Assembly: GCF_030814655.1 (NCBI RefSeq)
Contig: NZ_JAUSVK010000001.1
Location: forward strand, 2,499,501-2,563,500
Reading direction: 5' to 3'
DNA: 64,000 bases
DNA from: Labrys monachus
GTDB lineage: Bacteria; Pseudomonadota; Alphaproteobacteria; Rhizobiales; Labraceae
Made by a program: the position numbers and the translations under genes. The notes under the pieces were generated by a model. That model made no database searches, was not told the DNA's origin, and saw only the letters and a list, made by a program, of their open reading frames with translations. The stretch's first letter is position 1. Every line of letters begins with the position of its first letter. This document shows positions 42,403-50,688 of this stretch, piece after piece.

Positions 42403-43815
42403 CTACGCCGTTTTGCGCATCGCGCTCGGATTCGCCTCGGCCAGCAGGCGCTCGGCCAGCGCCCTTTTGCCGTCGGCGTCCATCTTCTTGATCTCGTTGT
42501 TGAGAACACGCTCGTTGATCGAGGTGTTCCAGTAATCGAGCGCCTCGAAGCCGAGCAGCGAGGCCTTGCCGACGAACTGGCGCAGCACCTCGTTGGTCGG
42601 CCCCATCACCCAGCCCGCCTTGGCGTCGCGCAGATAGCGCTCGATCTGCAGCTCGGGCTTGTAGCCGGTGCCGCCGCAGGCATGCAGCATCTTGTCCGAG
42701 ACATGGGCGACGTTCTTGGCGGCGGCGAATTTGAGCTGCCACAGCCAGTGCAGCAGGCTGGCGCGCGGCAGCACGGTGACGTCGTCCTTGTGGATCGACC
42801 AGTCATTGTTGTTGGTGGCGTCGTCGAGCGCCTTGGCGATGAGGAAGTCCATCGAGCGCACGACATTGGTGTCGATGATGGCCTCGCCGACATAGTCCTG
42901 GATGGTCGGATAATCGGCGACGCGCATGCCGACATCCTTATGGGTCTTCTTGGTGGTGTGGGCCTTGGCGATGTCGATCATGCCGAGGGCAATGCCGCTC
43001 CAGCAGGCCGAGGAGCACAGCAGGAAGTAGGGGTCGACCACCTCGTCATTGGAGCGGGCGCCGTCGCCGACCGGGCCGACCAGGCGGTTCTTCGGCACCA
43101 CCTTGTTGATCTCCAGCGGGCCGGACTGGTTGCCGCGCAGGCCGAGGCCGTTCCAGCTCGCCGGGTCGTAGCTCGCCTCGTCCCCGAGGATGAGGAAGCA
43201 GGACAGGTCGGCGTAATTGCCGTTGAAGTTCGGGCTGGTCGTCTGGACGATATACCAGTCGGCGAAGCCGCCGGAGGTGGTCCACGACGCCTTCTTGCGC
43301 ACGTGCCAGCCGTCCTTGGTCTCTTCCGCGCCGGAGGAGATCGGGTACCAGAAATGCGAGCCGGTCTCGGGGTCAGAATAGGAGAGGGTGCCGATCAGGC
43401 AGTCCTTGTCGATGCGGCTGAGGATGTCCTTGAGGGCGGGGTTGTCATGGTGGCGCAGCAGCGCGGCGGCGACCGCGCCCGTATGCATGGTGTAGCACAT
43501 CGCCGTCGAGGCGCAGCCATAGCGGGCGATGGTCTCCACCACCATGGCGGCGCAGGTGTGGTTCTCGCCGAGGCCGCCGAGTTCCTTCGGCACGATCAGG
43601 CCGAGGAAGCCGTGCCTGGCCAGGATCTGGAAATTCTTGCGCGGATAGATGCGGTTCTTGTCGCTCTCGATCGCATTGGCGCGCAGCTCGGTCTGGCAGA
43701 GCTCGATGAGCTTGGCCTGCAGCGCCTTCTGCCGCTCGGTGAGCATCCATTGCGGATCCCATTCGAAGCCGAGGCCCCAGAACGGTTCGCCGCCCCACAT
43801 TTTCGCTGCCGACAT
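42403..43815 (-). CDS. ACAD-fold flavoprotein, probable two-component flavin-dependent monooxygenase
   Basis: 470 residues, acyl-CoA dehydrogenase fold: helical N-domain (GFLGLIVPKELGGLGENHTC), central beta domain (LIGTLSYSDPETGSHFW, WTTSGGFADWYIVQTTSPN) and helical C-domain. The usual EGTNEI segment with the catalytic Glu is replaced by GPTNEV at residues 405-410. Loss of this Glu and the adjacent flavin reductase argue for an oxygen-activating monooxygenase (DszC-like group) rather than a dehydrogenase. Substrate probably an amine, given the TMAO/dimethylamine genes downstream. AAGGGA seven bases before the chosen ATG; an ATG 45 bases upstream lacks one. Confidence 0.78.
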   Translation of the reverse strand: MSAAKMWGGEPFWGLGFEWDPQWMLTERQKALQAKLIELCQTELRANAIESDKNRIYPRKNFQILARHGFLGLIVPKELGGLGENHTCAAMVVETIARYGCASTAMCYTMHTGAVAAALLRHHDNPALKDILSRIDKDCLIGTLSYSDPETGSHFWYPISSGAEETKDGWHVRKKASWTTSGGFADWYIVQTTSPNFNGNYADLSCFLILGDEASYDPASWNGLGLRGNQSGPLEINKVVPKNRLVGPVGDGARSNDEVVDPYFLLCSSACWSGIALGMIDIAKAHTTKKTHKDVGMRVADYPTIQDYVGEAIIDTNVVRSMDFLIAKALDDATNNNDWSIHKDDVTVLPRASLLHWLWQLKFAAAKNVAHVSDKMLHACGGTGYKPELQIERYLRDAKAGWVMGPTNEVLRQFVGKASLLGFEALDYWNTSINERVLNNEIKKMDADGKRALAERLLAEANPSAMRKTA

Positions 43816-44189
43816 CGCTGCTTCCCTTCGGATCGCCTGTGTGATTTGCGCGGCTGTCATCGCCCGCTGATGGGCTGAAATTTTCCAGACAAGAAACAAG
43901 TTTGTCCAGCAGGAAATTATCGGCGGCCGAATTCTTTTCTCCAAGGGCGGTGCGATCGGTGAGAGCGGCGCGCCGGCGGACCCTTGCCTGCCTAAAAAAT
44001 AATCGCTTTGGCGTGCGTTTGCCGCACCTCGCCGAAAACAAGATATTGACGCCCGGCAGCAGTGTGTCACTCTTCACTCATAGGAAAAAAGAGAGACGGT
44101 GGGTAAAGCCTGGCCGTGACGACACACCGTTCCGCCATGGCTGACCGCCGCGCAAAGCATCCATCAGGACGAAGCGTGGGGAACGATTG
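43816..44189. other. Divergent promoter region, methylamine operon and APC permease
   Basis: About 370 bases with no gene. It should hold promoters for both transcripts. The left part carries an inverted repeat described separately; the stretch 43970-44100 is AT-rich (for example TAAAAAATAATCG) and suits a promoter for the permease. Confidence 0.5.
43888..43906. promoter_or_regulatory. Candidate operator, GACAA-N9-TTGTC
   Basis: Inverted repeat GACAA..TTGTC with AAACAAG in the centre, about 75 bases before the operon start. The pattern recalls sites of GntR-type regulators, but no regulator gene is adjacent, so this is weak inference. Confidence 0.3.
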
Positions 44190-45902
44190 ATGACGACAAC
44201 GACAGGCTATGTGACGAGCGCGGAAGGCGAGGGCCAGCTTCTGCGCCATATCGATTGGCGCGGCGCCTTCTGGGTGGCCAGCGGCGTGCCGGCGCTGGTG
44301 CTGTTCTCCATCGGCGGCATCGCCGGCACGACGGGAACGCTCGCCTTCCTGATCTGGACGGCATCCATGATCATGGGCTTCATCCAGTCCTTCACCTATG
44401 CCGAGATAGCCGGCCTGTTCCCGAACAAGTCGGGCGGCGCCTCGGTGTATGGCGCCACCGCCTGGCTGCGCTATTCGAAGTTCATCGCGCCGCTGTCGGT
44501 CTGGTGCAACTGGTTCGCCTGGTCGCCGGTTCTCTCGCTCGGCTGCTCGATCGCGGCAGCCTATATCCTCAACGCCCTGTTCCCCATCCCGGTCTTCACG
44601 CCGACCTCGCCCGAGGTGGTCAGCTACATCGCCGGCCATGCCGGCACGGCCCCCGCGGACGCGGTCATCGCCGTCACCACTGCGGCGACCCCGGCGATCC
44701 GCAGCTGGGCGCTGTTCAGCCACACCCTAGGCCCGGTGGGCTTCTCGCTCAACGCCACCTTCTTCATCGGCGCGGTGCTGATGCTGATCACCTTCGCCAT
44801 CCAGCATCGCGGCATCCTCGGCACCGCCAACATGCAGAAATATATCGGCCTGCTCGTCATCGTCCCGATGCTGATCGTGGGCGTCGTGCCGATCATCACA
44901 GGCCAGATCAACTGGGCGAATTTCTCGCCGCTGGTACCGCTGGCGAGCGCCTATGCTCCCGCGCCCGGCAGCTGGAACATCCCGGGCTGGACCCTGGTGC
45001 TCGGCGGCATGTTCATCGCCGCCTGGTCGACCTACGGCTTCGAGACGGCGGTCTGCTACACCAGCGAGTTCAAGGACCCCGGCACCGACACCTTCAAGGC
45101 GATCTTCTATTCGGGCCTGCTCTGCCTGCTGCTCTATATCCTCGTTCCCTTCACCTTCCAGGGCGTGCTCGGCCTCGACGGCATGCTGGCGCCCTCGATC
45201 GTCGACGGCTCCGGCGTCGCCTCGGCCATGGCGCAGATGGTGCATGGCGGCACGCTCATCACCAATCTCCTGGTGATGCTGATGATCCTCGCCTTGATGC
45301 TGTCGATCATGACGGCGATGGCCGGATCCTCGCGCACACTCTACCAGGGATCGGTCGACGGCTGGCTGCCGCGCTACCTCAGCCATGTGAACGCGCACGG
45401 CGCGCCGACGCGTGCGATGTGGACCGATCTCGTCTGCAACCTGATCGTGCTCGCCATCGCCTCGACGGACGCGACCAGCTTCTTCTTCATCCTCGCCGTC
45501 TCCAATTGCGGCTATATCATCTTCAACTTCCTCAACCTCAATGCCGGGTGGATCCATCGCGTCGACAACGGCCATATCGCGCGGCCCTGGAAGGCGCCGG
45601 CCTTCGTCATCGCGCTCGGCGCCATCTTCGCCTATGTCAACGCCGTCTTCATGGGCGCCGGCGCCAAGACCTGGAACCCGAACGCGCTGTGGGCGGGGCT
45701 CATCTTCGCCGCGCTGATCATCCCCGTCTTCTGCTTCCGGCATTATGTGCAGGACGGCGGCAAGTTCCCCGAGCACATGCTGGCTGATCTCGGCCTCAAG
45801 CAATCGGACCTCGCCGTGAAGAAGGCGGGCATGCTGCCTTATCTCACCCTGGTGGCGGGCCTCGCCGTGGTTCTCCTCGCCAACTGGTTCTTCGTGCTCT
45901 GA
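44190..45902 (+). CDS. APC superfamily amino acid/amine permease
   Basis: 570 residues with 12-14 membrane segments. GTTGTLAFLIWTASMIMGFI and SFTYAEIAGLFPNKSGGASV at the N-terminus are typical of APC proteins; FIAAWSTYGFETAVCYTSEF and SSRTLYQGSVDGWLPRYLSH are conserved core segments. Inner membrane importer; divergent from the methylamine operon, so an amine, betaine or amino acid substrate is likely. A TTG just before the ATG is not used. A strong terminator follows. Confidence 0.87.
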   Translation: MTTTTGYVTSAEGEGQLLRHIDWRGAFWVASGVPALVLFSIGGIAGTTGTLAFLIWTASMIMGFIQSFTYAEIAGLFPNKSGGASVYGATAWLRYSKFIAPLSVWCNWFAWSPVLSLGCSIAAAYILNALFPIPVFTPTSPEVVSYIAGHAGTAPADAVIAVTTAATPAIRSWALFSHTLGPVGFSLNATFFIGAVLMLITFAIQHRGILGTANMQKYIGLLVIVPMLIVGVVPIITGQINWANFSPLVPLASAYAPAPGSWNIPGWTLVLGGMFIAAWSTYGFETAVCYTSEFKDPGTDTFKAIFYSGLLCLLLYILVPFTFQGVLGLDGMLAPSIVDGSGVASAMAQMVHGGTLITNLLVMLMILALMLSIMTAMAGSSRTLYQGSVDGWLPRYLSHVNAHGAPTRAMWTDLVCNLIVLAIASTDATSFFFILAVSNCGYIIFNFLNLNAGWIHRVDNGHIARPWKAPAFVIALGAIFAYVNAVFMGAGAKTWNPNALWAGLIFAALIIPVFCFRHYVQDGGKFPEHMLADLGLKQSDLAVKKAGMLPYLTLVAGLAVVLLANWFFVL

Positions 45903-45931
45903 ACAGAGGCGATTGCGGCAAGACCGAAGCA

Positions 45932-45961
45932 GGAGGGAGACGCGCGCTCCCTCCTTTTTTA
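45932..45961 (+). terminator. Rho-independent terminator of the APC permease gene
   Basis: Perfect nine-pair stem AGGAGGGAG/CTCCCTCCT, seven-base loop, then six T (overlapping the stem end). Confidence 0.93.
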
Positions 45962-46426
45962 TGGCAGGGCGGACGCCGGGGCGCCGCCGCGCGCCGGCAG
46001 CCGGTCAACCGGCTGCGACCTCGTTGCTGCCGGCGCGACTGCCGTTTTCTTTCGGCCGGCGTAATGCCGCGGCGCAAAAGCAATTGAACGCCGCACCGCT
46101 CGGGCCCTATTGCCTGGTGGTGCGCCGATACCCACCCTTTCGTCTGCGTTTCACTTCGACATTTCAATGTTATATTGCAGCATTTCTTATGTAATGTTTT
46201 CGGGGGCGATCGGAAATATGAAGAATTGATGCCTGTTGTGATTGGATGAACGAATATTCATCCGCGATTAACCATAGCAATGAATCTCTAAGCCTGAATT
46301 TTGACACAAAATTTACCCCTTCCGGTCAAGAATCGCTGGGTGAGTGTGGCTTTGCGGTTACAGACTCTGCGTCGGTTTTCTGGCATTGTCCGTTCAACGT
46401 CTTCTAGTAGTTGGAGTTTGATTTAA
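45962..46426. other. Upstream region of the outer membrane protein gene
   Basis: 465 bases without a gene. From about 46140 the sequence becomes AT-rich, unlike the rest of the window, and holds TTGACA at 46301; a matching -10 box is not obvious. A long leader before a highly expressed surface protein is plausible. Confidence 0.45.
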
Positions 46427-47110
46427 ATGAAGATCCGTCTGGCCCTCGCGGCCCTCTTGCTCACCTCGACCTCGGCCTTTGCGGCCGATCTCGCCCCCCA
46501 GTCGGTCGAGCCTGCTGCGCCGATCGCCGCACCCGTGTTCAGCTGGACCGGCTTCTACGCCGGTGTGCACGCCGGCGCCGTCTTCGGTGACGCCAAGAGC
46601 ACCGATTCGGAGTTCGGCATCCGCGCCAAGTTCAACAACACCGGCTTCATCGGCGGCGCTCATGCCGGCTACAATGAGGAATTCGACAACAATGTCGTGA
46701 TCGGCCTCGAAGGCGACATCGACTACACCAGCCTGTCGAAGACGACCTCCCAGACCGTCGACGGCACCTTCGGCTCGGCCAAGTTCAAGAGCGACTGGCA
46801 GGGTTCGGTCCGCGCCCGCGCCGGCTATGCCTTCGACCAGATCCTGCCCTACGTGACCGGCGGCGTCGCCTTCGCCGACGAGAAGCTCAGCGTCGAGATT
46901 CCCGGCACCGGTTCCGATTCGTCGAGCAAGACCCGTGTCGGCTGGACGGCGGGCGCCGGCGTCGAATACGCTATCGACCAGAACTGGATCGTGCGCGGCG
47001 AAGTCCGCTACACCGACTTCGGCAAGCAGAACATGACCCTGCTCGGCGACCGGGTGAAGACCCGCTTCAACGAGACCACGACCGAGCTGGGCGTCAGCTA
47101 CAAATTCTGA
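46427..47110 (+). CDS. Outer membrane protein, Omp25/31-RopB-like beta barrel
   Basis: 227 residues. A signal peptide (KIRLALAALLLTSTSAFA, cleaved before ADLAP) leads to an eight-stranded barrel: FSWTGFYAGVHAGAVFGD is the family opening, GLEGDIDY and SVRARAGYAF are conserved strands, and the C-terminus GVSYKF ends in the Phe required for BAM insertion. Abundant surface proteins of this type stabilise the outer membrane of Hyphomicrobiales. TTGGAG lies upstream of ATG, and a strong terminator follows. Confidence 0.92.
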   Translation: MKIRLALAALLLTSTSAFAADLAPQSVEPAAPIAAPVFSWTGFYAGVHAGAVFGDAKSTDSEFGIRAKFNNTGFIGGAHAGYNEEFDNNVVIGLEGDIDYTSLSKTTSQTVDGTFGSAKFKSDWQGSVRARAGYAFDQILPYVTGGVAFADEKLSVEIPGTGSDSSSKTRVGWTAGAGVEYAIDQNWIVRGEVRYTDFGKQNMTLLGDRVKTRFNETTTELGVSYKF

Positions 47111-47132
47111 TCCTTCGCCATCCGCTATCGTC

Positions 47133-47163
47133 AAAACCCGGCCTCGTGCCGGGTTTTGCTTTT
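47133..47163 (+). terminator. Rho-independent terminator of the outer membrane protein gene
   Basis: Ten-pair stem AAAACCCGGC/GCCGGGTTTT with a five-base loop, followed by GCTTTT. May act in both directions because of the A tract on the other side. Confidence 0.92.
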
Positions 47164-47262
47164 CAGGGGTGCGGGCGGCGCTCAGAACCCCATGATTCGG
47201 GCGGGACAGGATCGCGCCCTCTTTCGGCGGTGCGGGAGCGGACGGATGCCTGTGCTCCCGGG

Positions 47263-48672
47263 CTATTCCTCGATGACGCGGGCGATCTCGTCCAGCAGGG
47301 CGGTGTCGTCGCCGGCCATGCCGTCCATGTCCGCCATTCGGGCGATGACGGTGGCGGCGATCCGCTCCTCGACCGTGTCTTCCGCATAGGCGTAGTAGAT
47401 CACCGCCCGCTGGCCGTCGCGATGGCAGCGGCCTTCGATCTGCTGCAGCTGGATGGCGCTGTGGCGCATGTCATGGATGACGAGCGAGCGCTCGCGCTCC
47501 CCGCCCGGCAATTCGCCGCGGTGGAGCGAAATCGATTCGGTCACGGTGAAGACGACGGCGTCGAGTTCGCCGCGCTGGAACGCGGTCCGCACCGCCTCGT
47601 TCTCCTCGCCGGACCGGGTGCCGTTGATCTCGCCGACGCGCCAGCCCCGGCCGGCGAGCCTGGAGGCCAGCAGCGCGCTGGTCTCGAGGAAGGCCACCGA
47701 CAACGCGACCTGCTGCCCGTTCGCCATCAGATCGTCGGCGAAATCGGCGGTGCCGGCGATGCGCAGGAGGCTGCCCTTCTGGCGGAAGCGCAGATCGGCC
47801 GCCCAGCCCGCAGGACGGCGGGTGCTGCCGCCGAGGAGGCCGAGCTCGCGCCGGAATTCGCGCCAGGTCGCCTCGTAGAGGCGGCGCTCGGCGGGCTCGA
47901 GAGCCGTGGGCGCGAGTTCCCGCTGCACTTCCGGCCAGCCGGCGATGTCTTCCGGGCGGCGCCTGAGGCCGATGGCCTTCCGGCCCTTGTAGAGGAGTTC
48001 GGACATCACCCGCCGGTCGCCGTCATTGGGCTCCCACGACCAGTTCTTCCAGCGGCCGCGCGGGCGCCCGATTCGCAGCGTCTTCATCAGCGCGCGGAAG
48101 GAATCGAGGTCGCCGCCGGCGCTGCCCGTCGCCTCCGCCATCAGCCGCGCGAGATAGGACAGCTCGTGCGGCGCCTGGCCGGCCGTCGCGCTCATATAGA
48201 GCGTGAAGGAGGCCGCCGCCGCGATCTGGCGGCAGACCAGGCCCTGCTGCGAAGCGGGATTGCGGATACGGTGGCTTTCGTCGATCACCACCAGCGGCCA
48301 GATGCGCCTGGGCGTGCCGTGCTTGGCCAGTTCGTTGTTCCGGCCGCGGACGGAACGCCGCGTGCTCGCCGCCGGCGGCGCGAGCAGCGATTTCGTGCGC
48401 TCGAAATTGAGCAGGGTGACGGATTTGGGGGCCGCCCCCGCCTGCGCGATCGTCCGCCGCCATTGCGGAATGGCACCCTTGGGGCAGATCACCAGCACCT
48501 CGGCTTCCGGCATGGCGGCGATGGCGAGCCAGGCCGACAGCGTCTTGCCGAGACCGGTGAGATCGCCCAGGAGGAAGCCGGACCGGCCGGCCGAACGGGC
48601 GGCGAGGATCGCGTCGCGCGCCTGCAGCTGGTGCGGGCGCGGAACGAGTGCCGGGCCGGCGGTTGCGCTCAA
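47263..48672 (-). CDS. SNF2-type DEAD/DEAH-box helicase
   Basis: 469 residues, superfamily 2 core only. GDLTGLGKTLSAWLAIAAM is motif I, VVIDESHRIRNPAS motif II (DESH), YMSATAG motif III, and IQLQQIEGRCHRDGQ motif VI; the N-terminal LVPRPHQLQARDAIL is the Q-like motif. No nuclease, methylase or zinc domain is attached. Comparable short helicases occur in phages and defence islands, but no such genes are adjacent; only the DUF3297 gene upstream overlaps it by four bases. Cytoplasmic, ATP-driven action on DNA; biological role unknown. Confidence 0.87.
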   Translation of the reverse strand: MSATAGPALVPRPHQLQARDAILAARSAGRSGFLLGDLTGLGKTLSAWLAIAAMPEAEVLVICPKGAIPQWRRTIAQAGAAPKSVTLLNFERTKSLLAPPAASTRRSVRGRNNELAKHGTPRRIWPLVVIDESHRIRNPASQQGLVCRQIAAAASFTLYMSATAGQAPHELSYLARLMAEATGSAGGDLDSFRALMKTLRIGRPRGRWKNWSWEPNDGDRRVMSELLYKGRKAIGLRRRPEDIAGWPEVQRELAPTALEPAERRLYEATWREFRRELGLLGGSTRRPAGWAADLRFRQKGSLLRIAGTADFADDLMANGQQVALSVAFLETSALLASRLAGRGWRVGEINGTRSGEENEAVRTAFQRGELDAVVFTVTESISLHRGELPGGERERSLVIHDMRHSAIQLQQIEGRCHRDGQRAVIYYAYAEDTVEERIAATVIARMADMDGMAGDDTALLDEIARVIEE

Positions 48673-48911
48673 GCCTGTGTCCGGAAATAAGGCTCGACCG
48701 TGCCCTTGAGCTTGATGGTCAGCGGATTGCCCGCGCGATCCTTGGCGGCGCCGGCGGCGACGCGGACCCAGCCCTCGCTGATGCAGTATTCCTCGACATT
48801 GTTCTTGTCGACGCCGTTGAAGCGGATGCCGATGCCACGTCCCAACAAGGCCTCGTCGTAATGGGGGCTGTTCGGATTGACGGAGAGGCGGTCGGGAAAG
48901 GTGTCGCTCAT
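48669..48911 (-). CDS. DUF3297 family small protein
   Basis: 80 residues. FPDRLSVNPNSPHYDEALLG, GIRFNGVDKNNVEEYCISEG and the basic C-terminus KLKGTVEPYFRTQ match DUF3297, often annotated as a glutathione-peroxidase-associated or hypothetical protein in proteobacteria. AGGA lies seven bases before ATG. Its stop overlaps the start of the helicase gene, so the two are translated together. Function unknown. Confidence 0.82.
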   Translation of the reverse strand: MSDTFPDRLSVNPNSPHYDEALLGRGIGIRFNGVDKNNVEEYCISEGWVRVAAGAAKDRAGNPLTIKLKGTVEPYFRTQA

Positions 48912-49099
48912 GAAGGAATCCTGGGATTGGCTGTTTCGTCGGTAGCGGTGAGACCTAGAGCAAAATGGCCGGCGGTTGAACGGCAATCTTGCGCCCGGCG
49001 TTCCCTGCGCGGCTCCGCCATCGTCCGGAGGGCTGCGGAGGCCGGCGGCATGGGCTATTGAGGGGCGGGCCGGCGCCCCTGCCGGCGAAAGGACAAGGC

Positions 49100-49840
49100 A
49101 TGGCTCGGCAAGCGGTCATCGGCCTCATCGGCGGCATGAGCTGGGAGAGTTCGGCGGAATATTACTGCATCATCAACCGCGAGGTCCGACGCCGGCTCGG
49201 CGGCGTCCACTCGGCCCGCAGCCTGATGTGGTCGGTCGACTTCGGCGACATCGAGCGGCTGCAGCATGCCGGCGACTGGGAAGGGTTGGCCGAGGCGATG
49301 CGCGACGCCGCCCGGCGGCTGGAGCGGGGCGGTGCCGACTTCATCGTGATCTGCACCAATACCATGCACCGCCTGGCGGATGCGGTGACCGGCGCGGTTT
49401 CCATTCCCCTGCTGCACATCGCCGATCCGACGGCCGAGAGGATCAGGGCAGCGGGACTGCGCCGCGTCGGCCTGCTCGGCACCGCCTTCACCATGGAACA
49501 GGATTTCTACACGAGCCGCCTCGCCGGTGCCTACGGCCTCGACGTCGTCATCCCCTACGCGCAGGATCGGCAGGCCGTGCATCGCATCATCTATGAGGAA
49601 CTCGTCGCCGGCGTGGTGAAGCCCGCCTCGCGCCTCGCCTATCGCGAGGTCATCGCAAGGCTGGTCGAGCGCGGCGCGCAGGCCGTGATCCTCGGCTGCA
49701 CCGAGATCATGCTGCTGGTTTCGGCGGAGGACAGTGCCGTGCCGCTGTTCGACACCACCACCATCCACGCCCTCGCTGCCGTCGACCGGGCGCTTGCCGT
49801 GGGCGGCCGATCGGCCTCGGCCGACGTCGCGCGTGCATAA
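49100..49840 (+). CDS. Aspartate/glutamate racemase family protein
   Basis: 246 residues, Asp/Glu racemase fold with two catalytic Cys: VICTNTMHRLAD in the first half and VILGCTEIMLLV in the second. The N-terminus IGLIGGMSWESSAEYYCIIN is typical of the RacD/YgeA group. Cofactor-independent racemisation of amino acids is expected; whether the substrate is aspartate or another amino acid is not clear. AAAGGA upstream of the ATG supports the start. Confidence 0.88.
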   Translation: MARQAVIGLIGGMSWESSAEYYCIINREVRRRLGGVHSARSLMWSVDFGDIERLQHAGDWEGLAEAMRDAARRLERGGADFIVICTNTMHRLADAVTGAVSIPLLHIADPTAERIRAAGLRRVGLLGTAFTMEQDFYTSRLAGAYGLDVVIPYAQDRQAVHRIIYEELVAGVVKPASRLAYREVIARLVERGAQAVILGCTEIMLLVSAEDSAVPLFDTTTIHALAAVDRALAVGGRSASADVARA

Positions 49841-49895
49841 GGCCGGCGTCCTGCGGTAGAGAAGATATCCGGATAGCACGAGAGGAACCGCTGCG

Positions 49896-50096
49896 ATGGA
49901 TGAACGATCCCTGAAGAAGGCGAAGATGACCGCCGAGATCGCCATGCTCCTCAAACAGTCCAAGATACAGGCGCTGCAAAGGCACAAGGACGCCCATTCG
50001 GAGCGGCAGGCGCGCGAAACGGCAGCCAAGGTCGAGAAGATCCGCGAGGCGATCCGGCAGATCGATGTCGAGATTGCCGAGCAAAAGGGCTCATAG
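49896..50096 (+). CDS. Small coiled-coil protein, hypothetical
   Basis: 66 residues, highly charged and helical (KAKMTAEIAMLLKQSKIQAL, AAKVEKIREAIRQIDVEIAE), no Cys, Trp or membrane segment. Ribosome binding site GAGAGGA 11 bases before the ATG. Likely a short coiled coil; no function can be assigned. Confidence 0.6.
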   Translation: MDERSLKKAKMTAEIAMLLKQSKIQALQRHKDAHSERQARETAAKVEKIREAIRQIDVEIAEQKGS

Positions 50097-50249
50097 CCTA
50101 GAAAAAATGCAACTTACCCATGTTCTCAGCGCATGGATTGGGCACTGACATGCCCGAGCTATGCGCTGAAAGCGGCACTGCGTTGCGGTATGGATTGTTG
50201 CAACGCAGCAAAAAAAGAGGAGAATGCACTCAACAGAAAGGAACACATC

Positions 50250-50420
50250 ATGATTTTCGCAAGCATCATCGCTCACCTCAAGGACCGTCTGGCCAAGCGC
50301 GCCCGCTTTCGGCGCATGATCGACGAGATCAATTCTCTGTCGAACGCCGATTTGACCGACCTTCGGGCCGATCGCACGGACATGCTCCGCAGCGCCTATC
50401 AGGAAGTCTACGGCCACTAA
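50250..50420 (+). CDS. DUF1127-like small protein
   Basis: 56 residues. RRMIDEINSLSNADLTDLRADRTDM follows the DUF1127 pattern (basic helix, then a SxxDLxDLGxxRxDI-like segment). AAAGGA eight bases before ATG makes the start firm. Such Arg-rich proteins of alphaproteobacteria have been linked to phosphate, carbon and RNA turnover control. A cluster of hairpins follows. Confidence 0.7.
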   Translation: MIFASIIAHLKDRLAKRARFRRMIDEINSLSNADLTDLRADRTDMLRSAYQEVYGH

Positions 50421-50425
50421 GCAGA

Positions 50426-50510
50426 AGCGTTTCCCTGGAAACGCTATCGGGTCTCAGTCTTCGTTGAGACGCGTCCTTGACGCTCCGCTGCTTCCGTCAA
50501 AAATCGGAAG
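50426..50510. repeat. Run of three hairpins after the DUF1127-like gene
   Basis: AGCGTTTCC-CT-GGAAACGCT (50426-50445), GTCTCA..TGAGAC (50451-50470) and CTTCCG..CGGAAG (50491-50510). None has a T tract. They could end or stabilise the small mRNA. Confidence 0.55.
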
Positions 50511-50562
50511 ACGCTTCCAAAAAGCCTCCTGCCGGGGACATATTCGCCCCCGGGGCAGTCGA

Positions 50563-50601
50563 GCACGAACTTGGCGCACGAACTTGGCGCACGAACTTGG
50601 C
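50563..50601. repeat. Tandem repeat, three perfect copies of 13 bases
   Basis: GCACGAACTTGGC three times head to tail, without mismatch, in the gap between the DUF1127-like gene and fabI. Likely to vary in copy number between strains. Confidence 0.9.
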
Positions 50602-50605
50602 GATT

Positions 50606-50684
50606 GGGGAATGCGGACATGCCGTCCGCCTGCCGAAACGCTCAGACCCGCAGGCAGAGCGGACAGGCTGTCCGCCCTCCCGGG
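50606..50684. repeat. Palindromic element, family A
   Basis: Left GCGGACATGCCGTCCGCCTGCC, right GGCAGAGCGGACAGGCTGTCCGC; each arm is itself a hairpin. The core differs (GAAACGCTCAGACCC). Same GCGGACA..TGTCCGC words as the copy near 61150. It ends five bases before the fabI stop codon. Confidence 0.72.
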
Positions 50685-50688
50685 ACAC

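Noticed and set aside
47263-48911. Prophage or defence island around the helicase
   Set aside because: Neighbours are an outer membrane protein gene and a racemase family gene; no integrase, capsid, nuclease or methylase genes are visible.
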